A program made the translations under genes and the position numbers. Below, one piece after another: positions 24,526 through 34,277 of a stretch of 64,000 bases of DNA. Position 1 is the first letter of the stretch, and the number at the start of each line of letters is the position of its first letter. The notes beneath the pieces were generated by a model. The model was given only the letters and a program-made list of their open reading frames with translations. It did not search any database and was not told the origin of the DNA. Source of the DNA: JAUSIF01 sp040901465 (GTDB lineage: Bacteria; Pseudomonadota; Alphaproteobacteria; Rhizobiales; Xanthobacteraceae); the NCBI GenBank assembly GCA_040901465.1, contig JBBDYN010000015.1, positions 1 to 64,000 on the forward strand. Direction: 5' to 3'.

Positions 24526-25725
24526 ATGGCCGACGAACAAGAGCCGCAAGCAGCAGCGCCCGACGCGCCGCAAGCCGAAGCGTCCGCTCAGCCCGAGACC
24601 GCCGGCGTTACGCAGGCTGCCGACCGCCGCTCCGGCGACGAGGTCGTCGCCGCCGAATGGGCGGCGATGATCGAGGGCAATAGCGGATTGCAGACCGAAA
24701 AGGTCGGCGCCGAACGCGTGCTCAACCAGGACGAAATCGATAGTCTGCTCGGATTCAGCCTCTCCGAGCTCACGGTCGCCGATCATTCCGGCATCCGCGC
24801 AATCATCGACTCGGCGATGGTGTCCTATGAACGCCTGCCGATGCTGGAAATCGTGTTCGACCGGCTGGTGCGTCTGATGACCACGAGCCTGCGCAATTTC
24901 ACGTCGGACAATGTCGAAGTTTCCCTCGACCGCATCACGTCGGTTCGTTTCGGCGAATATCTCAACTCGATTCCGTTGCCCGCCATTCTCGCGGTGTTCA
25001 AGGCGGAGGAGTGGGAGAACTTCGGGCTGTTCACGGTCGATTCCAATCTGATCTACGCGATGATCGACGTGCTGCTCGGCGGCCGGCGCGGGCAGACCGC
25101 GACGCGCGTTGACGGGCGGCCCTACACCACGATCGAGACCGGCCTCGTCAAGCGCATGATCGAGGTCGTGCTCGCCGACGCCGAGCAGGCGTTCCGGCCG
25201 GTTTCGCCGGTCAAGTTCAACGTCGATCGGCTTGAGACCAACCCGCGCTTTGCGGCGATTTCGCGCCCGACCAACGCGGCGATCCTCGTCCGGCTCCGCA
25301 TCGACATGGAAGATCGCGGCGGCGCGATCGAGATGCTCTTGCCCTACGCGACGATCGAGCCGATCCGCGAGACGCTGCTGCAAGCGTTCATGGGCGACAA
25401 GTTCGGCCGCGACCCGATCTGGGAAGGCCATCTCGCAACCGAGATTTGGCAAGCCGAGGTGGAAGTCGATGCGGTGCTTTACGAAGACATGCTGCCGTTG
25501 AAGCGGTTGATGGAGCTCGAAGTCGGCGAGACGCTGATGCTCGATCTCAAGCCCGAGGCTCTCGTCAAAGTACGCTGCGGCGACGTGGCGCTCACCGAAG
25601 GCCGGATGGGCCGCGTGGGCGAGCGCATCGCGGTGCGCGTAGTAAAGCCTTTGCGGCGGCCGCGCATCACCCTTGCCATGTTTGAAAATGCCGGATCCAT
25701 GATGAAACGAGTGGAGGCCACGTGA
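24526..25725 (+). CDS. fliM: flagellar motor switch protein FliM
   Basis: 399 residues. The CheY-binding motif is DEIDSLLGF near residue 70, after an Ala/Gln-rich leader that is longer than usual. The middle domain (about 80-290) includes YERLPMLEIVFDRLVRLMT and NYDR-like switch regions; the C-terminal SpoA domain (about 310-390) has LEVGETLMLDLKPEALVKVR. FliM is part of the C-ring that sets rotation direction. Its stop overlaps the GTG start of the next gene. Confidence 0.94.
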   Translation: MADEQEPQAAAPDAPQAEASAQPETAGVTQAADRRSGDEVVAAEWAAMIEGNSGLQTEKVGAERVLNQDEIDSLLGFSLSELTVADHSGIRAIIDSAMVSYERLPMLEIVFDRLVRLMTTSLRNFTSDNVEVSLDRITSVRFGEYLNSIPLPAILAVFKAEEWENFGLFTVDSNLIYAMIDVLLGGRRGQTATRVDGRPYTTIETGLVKRMIEVVLADAEQAFRPVSPVKFNVDRLETNPRFAAISRPTNAAILVRLRIDMEDRGGAIEMLLPYATIEPIRETLLQAFMGDKFGRDPIWEGHLATEIWQAEVEVDAVLYEDMLPLKRLMELEVGETLMLDLKPEALVKVRCGDVALTEGRMGRVGERIAVRVVKPLRRPRITLAMFENAGSMMKRVEAT

Positions 25726-26186
25726 GCGACCCATTTCTCGGATTGCTGATCGAAAGTCTGGTGGCGGTGCTGCTGACCCTGACGATCGGCTACTGCTTCG
25801 TCCTGAACCGACGGCTCAAGCGCTTGCGCGCCGATGAATCCTCGTTGCGCGCGACGATCGCCGAATTGGTCGCCGCGACGCAGATCGCGGAGCGCGCGAT
25901 CCAAGGACTGCAAACGACCGTTCACGATTGCGACGCGACGCTCGGCGAGCGGCTGCGGAACGCGGAGCGGATGGCGGCCGAGTTAAGCCGCGACCTGCGG
26001 CGCGGCGACGAGATCATCTCGCGCATTCACCGCATTGCGGTCGCGGCGAAGAGTTCGGAGCGCACGATACCTGAGCCGCAGTTGGTCCCGCACGTCGAAA
26101 AGAGCACAGGCAATCGCGTGGCCGATACTGTCGTCGCGGCGCAGGCGATCGTGAACCGCACGCGCCCGCGCGGGCAGGCGGCTTAG
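25722..26186 (+). CDS. DUF6468-type membrane-anchored coiled-coil protein
   Basis: 154 residues starting at GTG 25722, which overlaps the fliM stop by four bases. One N-terminal helix (about 7-27) anchors it; the rest is a long charged coiled coil (LRADESSLRATIAELVAATQ to RRGDEIISRIHRI) and a polar tail. This matches the DUF6468 proteins found between fliM and the MotE-like gene in rhizobial flagellar clusters. The coupling to fliM and the conserved position suggest a motor-related role, but none is proven. Confidence 0.75.
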   Translation: MSDPFLGLLIESLVAVLLTLTIGYCFVLNRRLKRLRADESSLRATIAELVAATQIAERAIQGLQTTVHDCDATLGERLRNAERMAAELSRDLRRGDEIISRIHRIAVAAKSSERTIPEPQLVPHVEKSTGNRVADTVVAAQAIVNRTRPRGQAA

Positions 26187-26200
26187 GCAATCGGATCGCC

Positions 26201-26935
26201 ATGCCGAATATCCGATTGATCCCGGTCGTCGTGTTCGCGGCAATCTGTCTGCTTGGGATCAAGACGGTCGGATTCATGGGCAATGGCAGCGCGCCTGCGT
26301 CCTCGGCATGGAGCCTCGAGACGGAAATCTGGAAGCGCATCGCCGGCGGAAATCTTGGCGCCGACGACGTGCTGATCACGGGCGCCACACCGGAGACGAA
26401 GCCGCCGCCCACGGCGCCGCCGGCAATGGCGGCATTGCCGAAGGGCGGCCAGGCGGGTGGGGCGGAGAAGAGTAAGGACAAGGCGGACGCGACCAAGGGC
26501 GGGTCGCAGTCGGAGCGTGCGCTGATCGAGCGGCTGCAGGAGCGGCGGCAGGAGCTGGAATCGCGCGCCCGCGACCTCGAAATGCGCGAGAACCTGATCA
26601 AGGCCGCGGAGAAGCAGCTCGACAGCCGCATCGACGAACTGAAGGAGCTGGAAGGCAAGGGCGGCGACGCGCCGGCCCGCATCAAGAGCATCGTGGTGAT
26701 GTACGAGTCGATGGGCCCCAAGGAGGCGGCGCGCATCTTCGATCGGCTCGACAGCAAGACGCTCGTGGAACTGGTCAATCAGATGAATCCCCGCAAGGTT
26801 TCGGAAATCTTGGCCAAGATGCAGCCGGAGGCGGCGGAACGGCTGACCCTGGAAATGGCCCGCCGCAAGACGCCCGCAGACCAGGCGCTTCCGCCCACGG
26901 ACCTGAAGCGGATCGACGCGAAGAACGCACGCTGA
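26201..26935 (+). CDS. motE: MotE-family periplasmic flagellar protein
   Basis: 244 residues. An N-terminal signal or anchor (residues 5-22) is followed by a Pro/Ala/Lys-rich linker, a coiled coil (about 100-150; RLQERRQELESRARDLEMRE) and a MgtE-N-like domain: YESMGPKEAARIFDRLDSKT, MNPRKVSEILAKMQPEAAER. In Sinorhizobium MotE is a periplasmic chaperone for MotC; motC is not in this window. It continues the fliL-fliM operon. Confidence 0.85.
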   Translation: MPNIRLIPVVVFAAICLLGIKTVGFMGNGSAPASSAWSLETEIWKRIAGGNLGADDVLITGATPETKPPPTAPPAMAALPKGGQAGGAEKSKDKADATKGGSQSERALIERLQERRQELESRARDLEMRENLIKAAEKQLDSRIDELKELEGKGGDAPARIKSIVVMYESMGPKEAARIFDRLDSKTLVELVNQMNPRKVSEILAKMQPEAAERLTLEMARRKTPADQALPPTDLKRIDAKNAR

Positions 26936-27083
26936 GGTCGCGGCGCCGGAAGATCGGGCGGCAATCGCTCGCGGATGTCGATCAATCGGCAAGACGCACA
27001 GTCTGCGTCGCTCGGCCGATCAGGATGGTTGCCATTCGGGCGATTATAATTGAAAGTGCCTTACTTGGTGGGGGCGCTACGCG

Positions 27084-27362
27084 TTGGCAGCCGAGAAGCG
27101 AAAGCATCTGCGTCGCATCCTCGTGCAGCCGGTGGCCATTCTCCGCGCCGACGGCAACGTGATTTGTGAGTGCACCCTGCACGACGTTTCCGACGGCGGA
27201 GCGCGATTGAAGCTCACAATTCCGAAGGGTGGGACCGCTCCCGAAATCTCTCCGGAATTTATACTGTCGTTGTCGAAACGCGGAAACGTTTTCCGACACT
27301 GCCAGACCGTTTGGCGCCGAAGCGATGAAATAGGTGTGCGGTTCATTGAGCGCAACACCTGA
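27084..27362 (+). CDS. PilZ-domain protein (cyclic-di-GMP receptor)
   Basis: 92 residues, almost only a PilZ domain. The c-di-GMP signature is present: RKHLRR near the N-terminus and DVSDGGA about 25 residues later. The start is TTG at 27084, after GGTGGGGGC. It stands alone between the motE operon and an HD-GYP gene on the opposite strand. Single-domain PilZ proteins often brake motors or change polysaccharide export when c-di-GMP rises; near flagellar genes a motility role is likely, as inference. Confidence 0.85.
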   Translation: MAAEKRKHLRRILVQPVAILRADGNVICECTLHDVSDGGARLKLTIPKGGTAPEISPEFILSLSKRGNVFRHCQTVWRRSDEIGVRFIERNT

Positions 27363-27404
27363 TGTCGGCGTCCGGCGTTCGGTTCGTGGATTTCAATCCA
27401 ATTG

Positions 27405-28460
27405 TCAGATTACGCTCTGCGCGATGGGACGAAACTCGCGCACCAGATCCTTGTCGAGCTTTGGCACCATGTCCTGCAATATTTGATACGCGTCCGCTGC
27501 CGACAATGGCGGCCTGTACGAGCGCCGTTCGATGAGCGCTCCGTAGACGTCCGCGATCGTAATGGTGCGAACCAAGTCGGGAATTTCGCTTGCTTGAAGG
27601 CCGTGCGGATATCCGGAGCCATCGAGATACTCATGGTGATGGACGACCATATCGACCATCTCCGGCTGCAATCCCGGCGCTTCACGAAGCGCGTCGAAGC
27701 CGAGCTCAGGATGGGTTCGCATGACCGCCCATTCCGACTTGCTTAGCGGCCCGGGCTTTTCCAGGATTTCGATTGGAATTCGTGCCTTGCCGATGTCGTG
27801 AAGCAGGCCGGCCGATGCCAGGCGTTCCTTGTCCGCGTTGCTGAACCCGAGCTGCCGGCCGAACGAAACAGCCACTGCGGTGACGATCAGGCAATGCTGG
27901 TACGTCTGGCTATGGTGATTGCGAACGACGTCAAGCCAATGCGCCAGTCCTTCTTCTTCAATCTTCGCAATGACCTCGGAGCCGGCCGCGCTGAGCAATT
28001 GCATGTCGGGTGCGTCGCCCGATATTGCCGCGGCAAACACGTTCTGTAACGCGTTCACGCTGGCTGAGATGCTTTCGCAAGAACCGTTCTCGGACTCGCC
28101 GGAGTTCCTGGCAATCGAGCTTATTCCGCCCGACAGCTTCCACGAGAGCAGCCTGCCGTCGACCGGCCGGGGAAACAGGCCAGTGGCGCCGATCGCATAG
28201 GCCTGAATCGACTCGAGGTGCGACTCGCGAATGACGCCGAAAATGACCTGCGCGTTCGCCGGCCGGCGCTTTAGCCAACGCTTGAGACTGGAAACTCGTG
28301 CCGGATCTCTGAGATTGATGTCGACGAAGGTGAACTCGCCCGGCGCGGCGTCCGGAAGGCCGTCGAGATGAAAGAATTCCGCCTCGAAAAAACCAGCCAG
28401 CCGAACCTTAAGATCGTTGGCACGCCCGGCGGAATCCGAAATGACAGCAATGCGGTTCAT
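27405..28460 (-). CDS. HD-GYP domain protein with pseudo-receiver N-terminus
   Basis: 351 residues. Residues 1-125 resemble a response-regulator receiver (MNRIAVISDSAGRANDLKV ... FTFVDINLRDP) but without a clear acidic pocket. The C-terminal 180 residues form an HD-GYP domain with LLHDIGKARIPIEIL and HHHEYLDGSGYPHGL, followed by IADVYGALIERRSYRPPLS, so the metal and GYP residues of a c-di-GMP phosphodiesterase are intact. I chose the ATG at 28460; an in-frame start at 28568 would add a basic, non-conserved leader. It converges on the PilZ gene. Confidence 0.87.
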   Translation of the reverse strand: MNRIAVISDSAGRANDLKVRLAGFFEAEFFHLDGLPDAAPGEFTFVDINLRDPARVSSLKRWLKRRPANAQVIFGVIRESHLESIQAYAIGATGLFPRPVDGRLLSWKLSGGISSIARNSGESENGSCESISASVNALQNVFAAAISGDAPDMQLLSAAGSEVIAKIEEEGLAHWLDVVRNHHSQTYQHCLIVTAVAVSFGRQLGFSNADKERLASAGLLHDIGKARIPIEILEKPGPLSKSEWAVMRTHPELGFDALREAPGLQPEMVDMVVHHHEYLDGSGYPHGLQASEIPDLVRTITIADVYGALIERRSYRPPLSAADAYQILQDMVPKLDKDLVREFRPIAQSVI

Positions 28461-28786
28461 GGCAATATCCGCCGCCACGATGTTCGCTCGCGAGCGCCGC
28501 GAGCGAGCTCGTCGCATGCCGGACAAGCGCGGTTCGGCCCGGCCAATGGCGTTCCCTCCGACGGGCAATCATAGATGGGGAGAGTAAGCCGCCGGTTACC
28601 GTCGGCGCTGGAGGTGCATGATCGGGGAATAATCCCGAATAGACCCCGCTCATGGAGCCGATTCCGATCGATGCCAAGAACACCCGCTGAATGGCGTATC
28701 CAATTCGATAAAGCCGTCCTTAACCTCGTAAGTTCGCATTAAGGTCGCCCGATTAGGCTGCGCCAGGCCTGAATCGGAACGACCAG

Positions 28787-31700
28787 TTGCGAACGCGTAC
28801 AGATATCCGCGAGCCCGGCGGCACGCTCGGGCGGCGAGGAGCCATGCGCCGCGCGGGCGGCATGGCCGCGCGCGCATTGCTCGGGGCGTTCCTGCTGGCA
28901 TTGCACGGTCTTTTTGCCGTCGACACGGGCCGCGGCCAGGAACTGAGCGCCGAAGTTTCCGCGCTTGTGAACAACGGCCACGGTCGCCTCATCTTCACGT
29001 TCAACGAAGAGACCAAGGCCGAAGTGCATGTCACGAACGGCATTCTGATCGTCGGCTTCCGCCAACCGGTCGCCGTTGATCTCGCCGGGATCGAGCGCAG
29101 GCTGCCGGGCTACGTCAACACGAGCCGGCGCGATCCCGATGGCACGGCGGTACGGCTCTCGCTCGCGCGCAAGGTGCGCGTGAACGTGATGGAAGCGGGC
29201 GAGAAGCTGTTCGTCGATCTCCTGCCGGAGTCCTGGATGGGCCTGCCGCCCGGATTGCCGCAGGACGTGATCGACGACCTCGCGAAGCGCGCGCGCGACG
29301 CGGAGCGACTTGCACGCGTCAAGAAGACCGCGCCGACGCCCGAAGCGCCGTCCGGCGATGTGCGCCTGCGCGTTTCCAGCGCGCCGACATTTTCCCGCTT
29401 CGCGTTCCACCTTCCGGAGCCGATTGCGGTCGCGGCCGAGCGCGACGGCCAGGAATTGCGCCTTAAATTCGAGGCGCCGGTGAAGATCGATCTCGGCGAG
29501 GCCAGGGTGAAACTGCCGGCGGGTGTCGTCGGGCTCGACGTCGCGTTCGAGGAGCAGCACTCGACGGTCAAGCTCGTGCTGGCGCCGAATGCCGTCGCAC
29601 GCGAATTCCGCGAGAACAAGACCTACCTCGTCGACGTGACGCCGCCGCCGATGGGCGGTGCGGCCCCGAACGTCACCGATCTCGCCGCCGAGGCCGACGC
29701 CTATGTCGCGCGTAACCGCGCGCTGGCGCAGGCGTCCGCCGAAGCGGAAGTGGCGGCGGCGGCCGAAGCCGCGCGCAAGGCGATGCCGCCGCTTGCCGAA
29801 GGCGGCGGCGAAAATGGCGCGCCGGCGCCGCTCGACCTCACCACCGGGCCGGGCGGGATCGCGAACAGCACGCTCATTCCGATCGTCGGACGCCACGCCG
29901 GCCAGTTCAGCCTGTCGTTCGTGTTTGCCGAGCCGGTGGCCGCCGCGGTGTTCGCGCGCGGCGAGAGCATCTGGATGGTGTTCGACACGCCGCGCCCGAT
30001 CGATGTGAGTGCGCTCGTCAACGACCAGACGCGCACGGTTACGCAGGCCGAGACGATGCGCTCGGAGCTCGGCGCCGTGGTGCGGCTCAAGCTCGCGCGC
30101 ACGCGGCTGGCGAGCGTCGAGCGCGAGGGCAATACCTGGATGGTCACGCTCGGCGACGTGGTGGTGGCGCCGAGCCGCCCGCTGCCGCTGCGGCGCGCGC
30201 CGGGCGCGGACGAACGCGGCGCAGTGCTGATCCCGTTGGAAGCACCGGGGCAGATTCACCGCATTCTCGATCCGGACGTCGGCGACAGCTTGATCGTGGT
30301 GACGGCGCAGCCGCCGGCGCGCGGCATTCTGCGCGGGCAGAATTTCGTCGAATTCCGGGCGCTCGCCTCGATCCACGGGCTCGCGTTCGTGCCGTTGGCC
30401 GACGACATCGCCCTCACGCTGATCGCCGACGGCGCGATCCTGCGGCGTCCGGCGGGGCTCGCGGTATCCGATCTGCCGTCGCCGCCGCCGGCGGCGAAGA
30501 AAGCGGCGGTCAAGCACAAGGCGACTCCGCTCGACGTGGAAATCTGGAATGCGGAGCAGGCGAGCCCGTTCCAGGAACGCGAAGCCGTGCTGGTGCATTC
30601 GGTCGCCGCGAGCCCGTCCGGGCAGCGCGCCGACGCGCGGCTCATGCTCGCGCGCTTTTATCTGGCGCATAAATTCGCCGCGGAGGCGAAGGGAGTGCTG
30701 GAAGCGGGCATGCGCGAGGACAATCAGCTGCTCAATCGCCCTCTTTATTTCCTCCTGCGCGGCATCGCGGAACTCGAGCTCGGACGGCCGGACGCGGCGC
30801 TCACCGAATTCACCCATCAGCAGCTTTCCGACGTCACCGAGTCCGCGCTGCTGCGCGCGGTGGCGCTCGCCGATCTCGGGCGCTGGGGCCAGGCGCGCGA
30901 TGCGCTTCGCGTCGGCACGAACGCCTACGTGGATCTGCCGGTCGAGTTCCAGCGCAACGTGCTGCTCGCCGCCGCGCGCTCGGCGGTCGAGGTGCGCGAC
31001 TTCGTGGAAGCGAGCCGCCTCCTGCACGACCTCGACGTGATGAAAATTCCACGCGAGCAAAAGCCGACCTTCGCGGTGCTCGCGGGCCGCGTCGCCGAGG
31101 GCGTCGGCCGCTTCGAGCGGGCGAAGGACCTCTACGACACGATCGCGGAGATCGACGATGGGCCGGACGCCGCCGAGGCGCGGCTGCGCTCGATCGCCAT
31201 GCGCCACGCGCGCGGCGAGCTCGACCGGCCGAAGGCGATCGACCGGCTCGAGACGCTCGCCATGATGTGGCGCGGCGACCGCATCGAGCTCGAGACGATC
31301 CGGCTGCTCGGCCGGCTCTTTGTCTCCGAGGCGCGCTACCGCGATGCGTTCAAGCTGCTCGACGCGGCGCTGCTCGTCGATCCCGAGGCGGAGAGCACGC
31401 ACGACTTCCATTCCGAGATGGCGGCGGTGTTCGAGGACCTCTATCTCACCGGCAAGTCGTCGACGCTGCCGCCGATCGACGCGCTCGCGCTCTATTACGA
31501 TTTCAGCCGGCTCACGCCGATCGGCCGGCGCGGCGACGAACTGATCCGCCGGCTCGCTGACCGGCTCGTGTCGGTGGAGCTCCTGGACCAGGCGGTCGAA
31601 CTTCTCGACCATCAGGTGCAGTACCGGCTCTCGGGAATCGCCAAGGCGCAGGTGGCGGCGAAGCTCGCCGTCGTGCACCTGATGAACCACAAGCCGACCG

Positions 31701-32272
31701 AGGCGGTGCGCGTGCTCGTCGGAACGCGCATGCCGCAGCTCCCGCAGCAACTGCGCGAGGAGCGCATGTTCGTCGAGGCGCGCGCGCTTTCCGACACCGG
31801 ACGCCACGAGGTTGCGGTGGAGTTGATCGCGAACCTCAAGGGCGCCGAGGCGGACCGGCTGCGCGCCGACATCGCCTGGTCGGCGAAGAACTGGCGCGAG
31901 GCGGGCGAGCGGATCGAGAAGCTGCTGGGCGAGCGCTGGAAGAGCGACGCGGCGCTCGTTCCGGCCGAGCGGCACGACGTGCTGCGCGCTTCGCTCGCCT
32001 ATGCGTTCGGCGACGAGACGATCGGGCTCTCGCGGCTCAAGGAAAAATACGCGCTGAAGATGGGCGAGACGCCGGAAGCAAAGGTGCTCGGGCTCCTTGT
32101 CTCGCCCGAGGGGACAAGCGCCAAGACGCTCACCGAGGCCGCGAAGGCGCTTGCTTCGTTCGACAGCCTCGGCACGTTCCTCAAGGTCTATCGCGAGCGC
32201 TATCCGGAGCGGCCGCTGCCGCCCGACCCGATCACCACGAGCGGCGCTGCGAAGAAGATCACGGCGCGCTGA
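28787..32272 (+). CDS. 1161-residue exported TPR-rich protein
   Basis: A signal-like segment lies at about residues 26-47 (MAARALLGAFLLALHGLFAV); ATGs at 28844 and 28862 are alternative starts closer to it. Residues 50-600 look like beta-rich repeats with Pro/Ala linkers; residues 620-1150 are helical, with TPR-like repeats (LMLARFYLAHKFAAEAKGVL; FERAKDLYDTIAEIDDGPDA). No enzyme motif is seen. Large TPR proteins of this kind are encoded near flagellar genes in rhizobia. The function is unknown; a scaffold in the periplasm is a guess from the architecture. Confidence 0.8.
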   Translation: MRTRTDIREPGGTLGRRGAMRRAGGMAARALLGAFLLALHGLFAVDTGRGQELSAEVSALVNNGHGRLIFTFNEETKAEVHVTNGILIVGFRQPVAVDLAGIERRLPGYVNTSRRDPDGTAVRLSLARKVRVNVMEAGEKLFVDLLPESWMGLPPGLPQDVIDDLAKRARDAERLARVKKTAPTPEAPSGDVRLRVSSAPTFSRFAFHLPEPIAVAAERDGQELRLKFEAPVKIDLGEARVKLPAGVVGLDVAFEEQHSTVKLVLAPNAVAREFRENKTYLVDVTPPPMGGAAPNVTDLAAEADAYVARNRALAQASAEAEVAAAAEAARKAMPPLAEGGGENGAPAPLDLTTGPGGIANSTLIPIVGRHAGQFSLSFVFAEPVAAAVFARGESIWMVFDTPRPIDVSALVNDQTRTVTQAETMRSELGAVVRLKLARTRLASVEREGNTWMVTLGDVVVAPSRPLPLRRAPGADERGAVLIPLEAPGQIHRILDPDVGDSLIVVTAQPPARGILRGQNFVEFRALASIHGLAFVPLADDIALTLIADGAILRRPAGLAVSDLPSPPPAAKKAAVKHKATPLDVEIWNAEQASPFQEREAVLVHSVAASPSGQRADARLMLARFYLAHKFAAEAKGVLEAGMREDNQLLNRPLYFLLRGIAELELGRPDAALTEFTHQQLSDVTESALLRAVALADLGRWGQARDALRVGTNAYVDLPVEFQRNVLLAAARSAVEVRDFVEASRLLHDLDVMKIPREQKPTFAVLAGRVAEGVGRFERAKDLYDTIAEIDDGPDAAEARLRSIAMRHARGELDRPKAIDRLETLAMMWRGDRIELETIRLLGRLFVSEARYRDAFKLLDAALLVDPEAESTHDFHSEMAAVFEDLYLTGKSSTLPPIDALALYYDFSRLTPIGRRGDELIRRLADRLVSVELLDQAVELLDHQVQYRLSGIAKAQVAAKLAVVHLMNHKPTEAVRVLVGTRMPQLPQQLREERMFVEARALSDTGRHEVAVELIANLKGAEADRLRADIAWSAKNWREAGERIEKLLGERWKSDAALVPAERHDVLRASLAYAFGDETIGLSRLKEKYALKMGETPEAKVLGLLVSPEGTSAKTLTEAAKALASFDSLGTFLKVYRERYPERPLPPDPITTSGAAKKITAR

Positions 32273-32429
32273 GCGGGCAATTTTTGCATTCGAAACGGCA
32301 TTCTCGCTCCTTCAGTCAGTGTGTCGGACCCGCCGTTCTTGACCGGGGTCGGCGCGAGGGACAGGATCGTGGCGCCCGATAACCGAGCCATCGTCGGTTT
32401 GCGCGTGCAGCGCAGAAAGTGCGGTCGGC

Positions 32430-34262
32430 ATGGAAAGGGAACCCGTGTCAGGTCGCGTGCTGACGGCCGCAGCGGTGATCCTGCTTCTGAGCGGCGGCGC
32501 CAGAGCTGACGACTTTCTGTTGCTGCGCGACGGAGCGCAGAAGCGCGGCGCGCTTTCGGCTTGCGATCAAAGTAATTGCCAGATCGGCGCGGAGACGGTG
32601 CCGCGCGCGAACATTCAGTGGATCGGCCTTGACCGTGACGCGTCGACGCCGCCGGCCGCGCGCGATCCGGCGCGCGACGAGCTGCATCTCGTCAATCAAG
32701 CGGTGCAGAGCGTTACCTTGACCGGCCTCGATTCCGATTTCGTGCACACGACGCTTGGCGGTCAGACGTTTCAGGCCGCGAGCAGCCTGCCGCGTGCGAG
32801 TGTCGCGTGGATTTACCTCGGTCTGCCGAAGCAAGGGGGCGCTAGAGATACGCCGCCTCCGCCGCCCGAAAAAGGAAAAGAAAAAGGAACGAAAGAAACA
32901 CGGGCGAAGGGCGAGGAGAGGGTCAAGGATCAGCCGGATTCCAGCGACGCCTCGGTGCTCTGGCGGTTCCCGGCGCGCCTCTACATTTTTGTCCCGGCCC
33001 GCTGCGCCAACTGCCAGGCGACGCTGTACGTGCTGGATTTCAAGACGCAGGACGACATGATCCTGCTGGCGAAGAGCCGGACGATCTCGATAAGCTGGGG
33101 GCACCTGGTTGGACACTGGTTCACCTACGATCCGCCGGTGCCGCTGTTTCCCGCGACCACGGACGTGGATTGGTTTTCCTTCGACGGACAATTTCGGACC
33201 TTTGTCACCAGCCATTTCTATTCGCACGACCGAAACCGACAGCCGGGCCCGCCGCCGCCGGGACCTGCGCAGTCCTACGAGGGCCCGAGACACCTGGCGG
33301 CGGATTCCCGCGCCTTGGGCGAGATATTGGCCGTGCCGGGCGTCGTCAGCCCGGACGAGATCAGTGACTGGTGGCAGGACCGACTCGCGGACGACTGGGC
33401 CGAACGGAACAAGGCGCAAGGCGGAGGTCGCGCGGGCGGTGCCGCAGGTGGATGCGAAGCGAAGCAGCACAGCACGCTCACCGGTGAGGCGACGTACACG
33501 CATCACTTGCTCATGGAGAATTGGCCGCTGCGGGCCGAAATTCTTTCGAGCCAACCCGGACCGCGGCGGACATCCTATGAAAAGCTTCGGCGAATTTCGG
33601 TCTACGACGTAAACTTCGATCTACGCTTCGCGTTTCGCGGCTATGGCGGCCGCGGGCGCGACCGCGGTACCAATTGCTACACGACCGACTCAGTGCGGCA
33701 CGACTCAAGCGGGCCGAGAAAACCGATGCCGGAGGAGAACTTCGGCATTCCCGCGCCGCGACCGCCGCACCAGGAGGAGGCGGACGGGGGCACGCCGTTG
33801 GACTGGCTGCTCGGCCGCCAGGCGCAAAGCGTGCGCGAAGGTATGGAAAGCTTGCAGAAGCCTGTCGATGCCGCACGCGAAGCAATGGCGGGCGTGCGCG
33901 ATGATCTGGCTAGGGGGCGCCAAAACTTCGCCGATCAGGTGCGCAACGTCATGGGCGGCGCCGGCTTGTTCGGGGGCGCGCCCGGCGGCCCGCAAGGCGG
34001 CAGCGGCGCGAGCGGCCCGCCGCACGCGGTCACCCTGCACGCGCGTTGGTTCCGGAAGAGCGGACAGGTGACGGAGTATCTCGGCGACATCATTCCGCAC
34101 GCGGTGGAAGGGCAAGAGGGGCGGTACGCCGACATTGTGGTCTCGGCAACGCGGCCTCCTGGCAGCTTCGACATGCCAGCGCCGCCTGGTTGGACCGCGG
34201 CCAATCCGAAGCCGCCGCCGCCGCCGGTGAAATTGGAGCGAGGGCGCTGGTTTCGACCCTGA
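32430..34262 (+). CDS. 610-residue secreted protein of unknown function
   Basis: A signal peptide (about residues 8-26; ending GGARA) starts the protein. DDFLLLRDGAQKRGAL and a second copy-like block (SVTLTGLDSDFVHTTLGGQ) resemble short beta repeats. A Lys/Glu/Pro linker follows (residues 147-170), then a Cys pair in VPARCANCQATLYVL, and a His/Trp-rich centre. The end is Gly/Pro-rich. No known family is recognised. It lies before two further exported or TPR genes on the same strand and may be co-transcribed with them. Confidence 0.65.
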   Translation: MEREPVSGRVLTAAAVILLLSGGARADDFLLLRDGAQKRGALSACDQSNCQIGAETVPRANIQWIGLDRDASTPPAARDPARDELHLVNQAVQSVTLTGLDSDFVHTTLGGQTFQAASSLPRASVAWIYLGLPKQGGARDTPPPPPEKGKEKGTKETRAKGEERVKDQPDSSDASVLWRFPARLYIFVPARCANCQATLYVLDFKTQDDMILLAKSRTISISWGHLVGHWFTYDPPVPLFPATTDVDWFSFDGQFRTFVTSHFYSHDRNRQPGPPPPGPAQSYEGPRHLAADSRALGEILAVPGVVSPDEISDWWQDRLADDWAERNKAQGGGRAGGAAGGCEAKQHSTLTGEATYTHHLLMENWPLRAEILSSQPGPRRTSYEKLRRISVYDVNFDLRFAFRGYGGRGRDRGTNCYTTDSVRHDSSGPRKPMPEENFGIPAPRPPHQEEADGGTPLDWLLGRQAQSVREGMESLQKPVDAAREAMAGVRDDLARGRQNFADQVRNVMGGAGLFGGAPGGPQGGSGASGPPHAVTLHARWFRKSGQVTEYLGDIIPHAVEGQEGRYADIVVSATRPPGSFDMPAPPGWTAANPKPPPPPVKLERGRWFRP

Positions 34263-34277
34263 CCAAGGAGAGCGGAC

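Noticed and set aside
28739..31975. A 1078-codon open frame on the reverse strand
   Set aside because: It is antisense to the TPR protein gene; it is Arg/His-rich with no domain, as expected from the complement of GC-rich codons.
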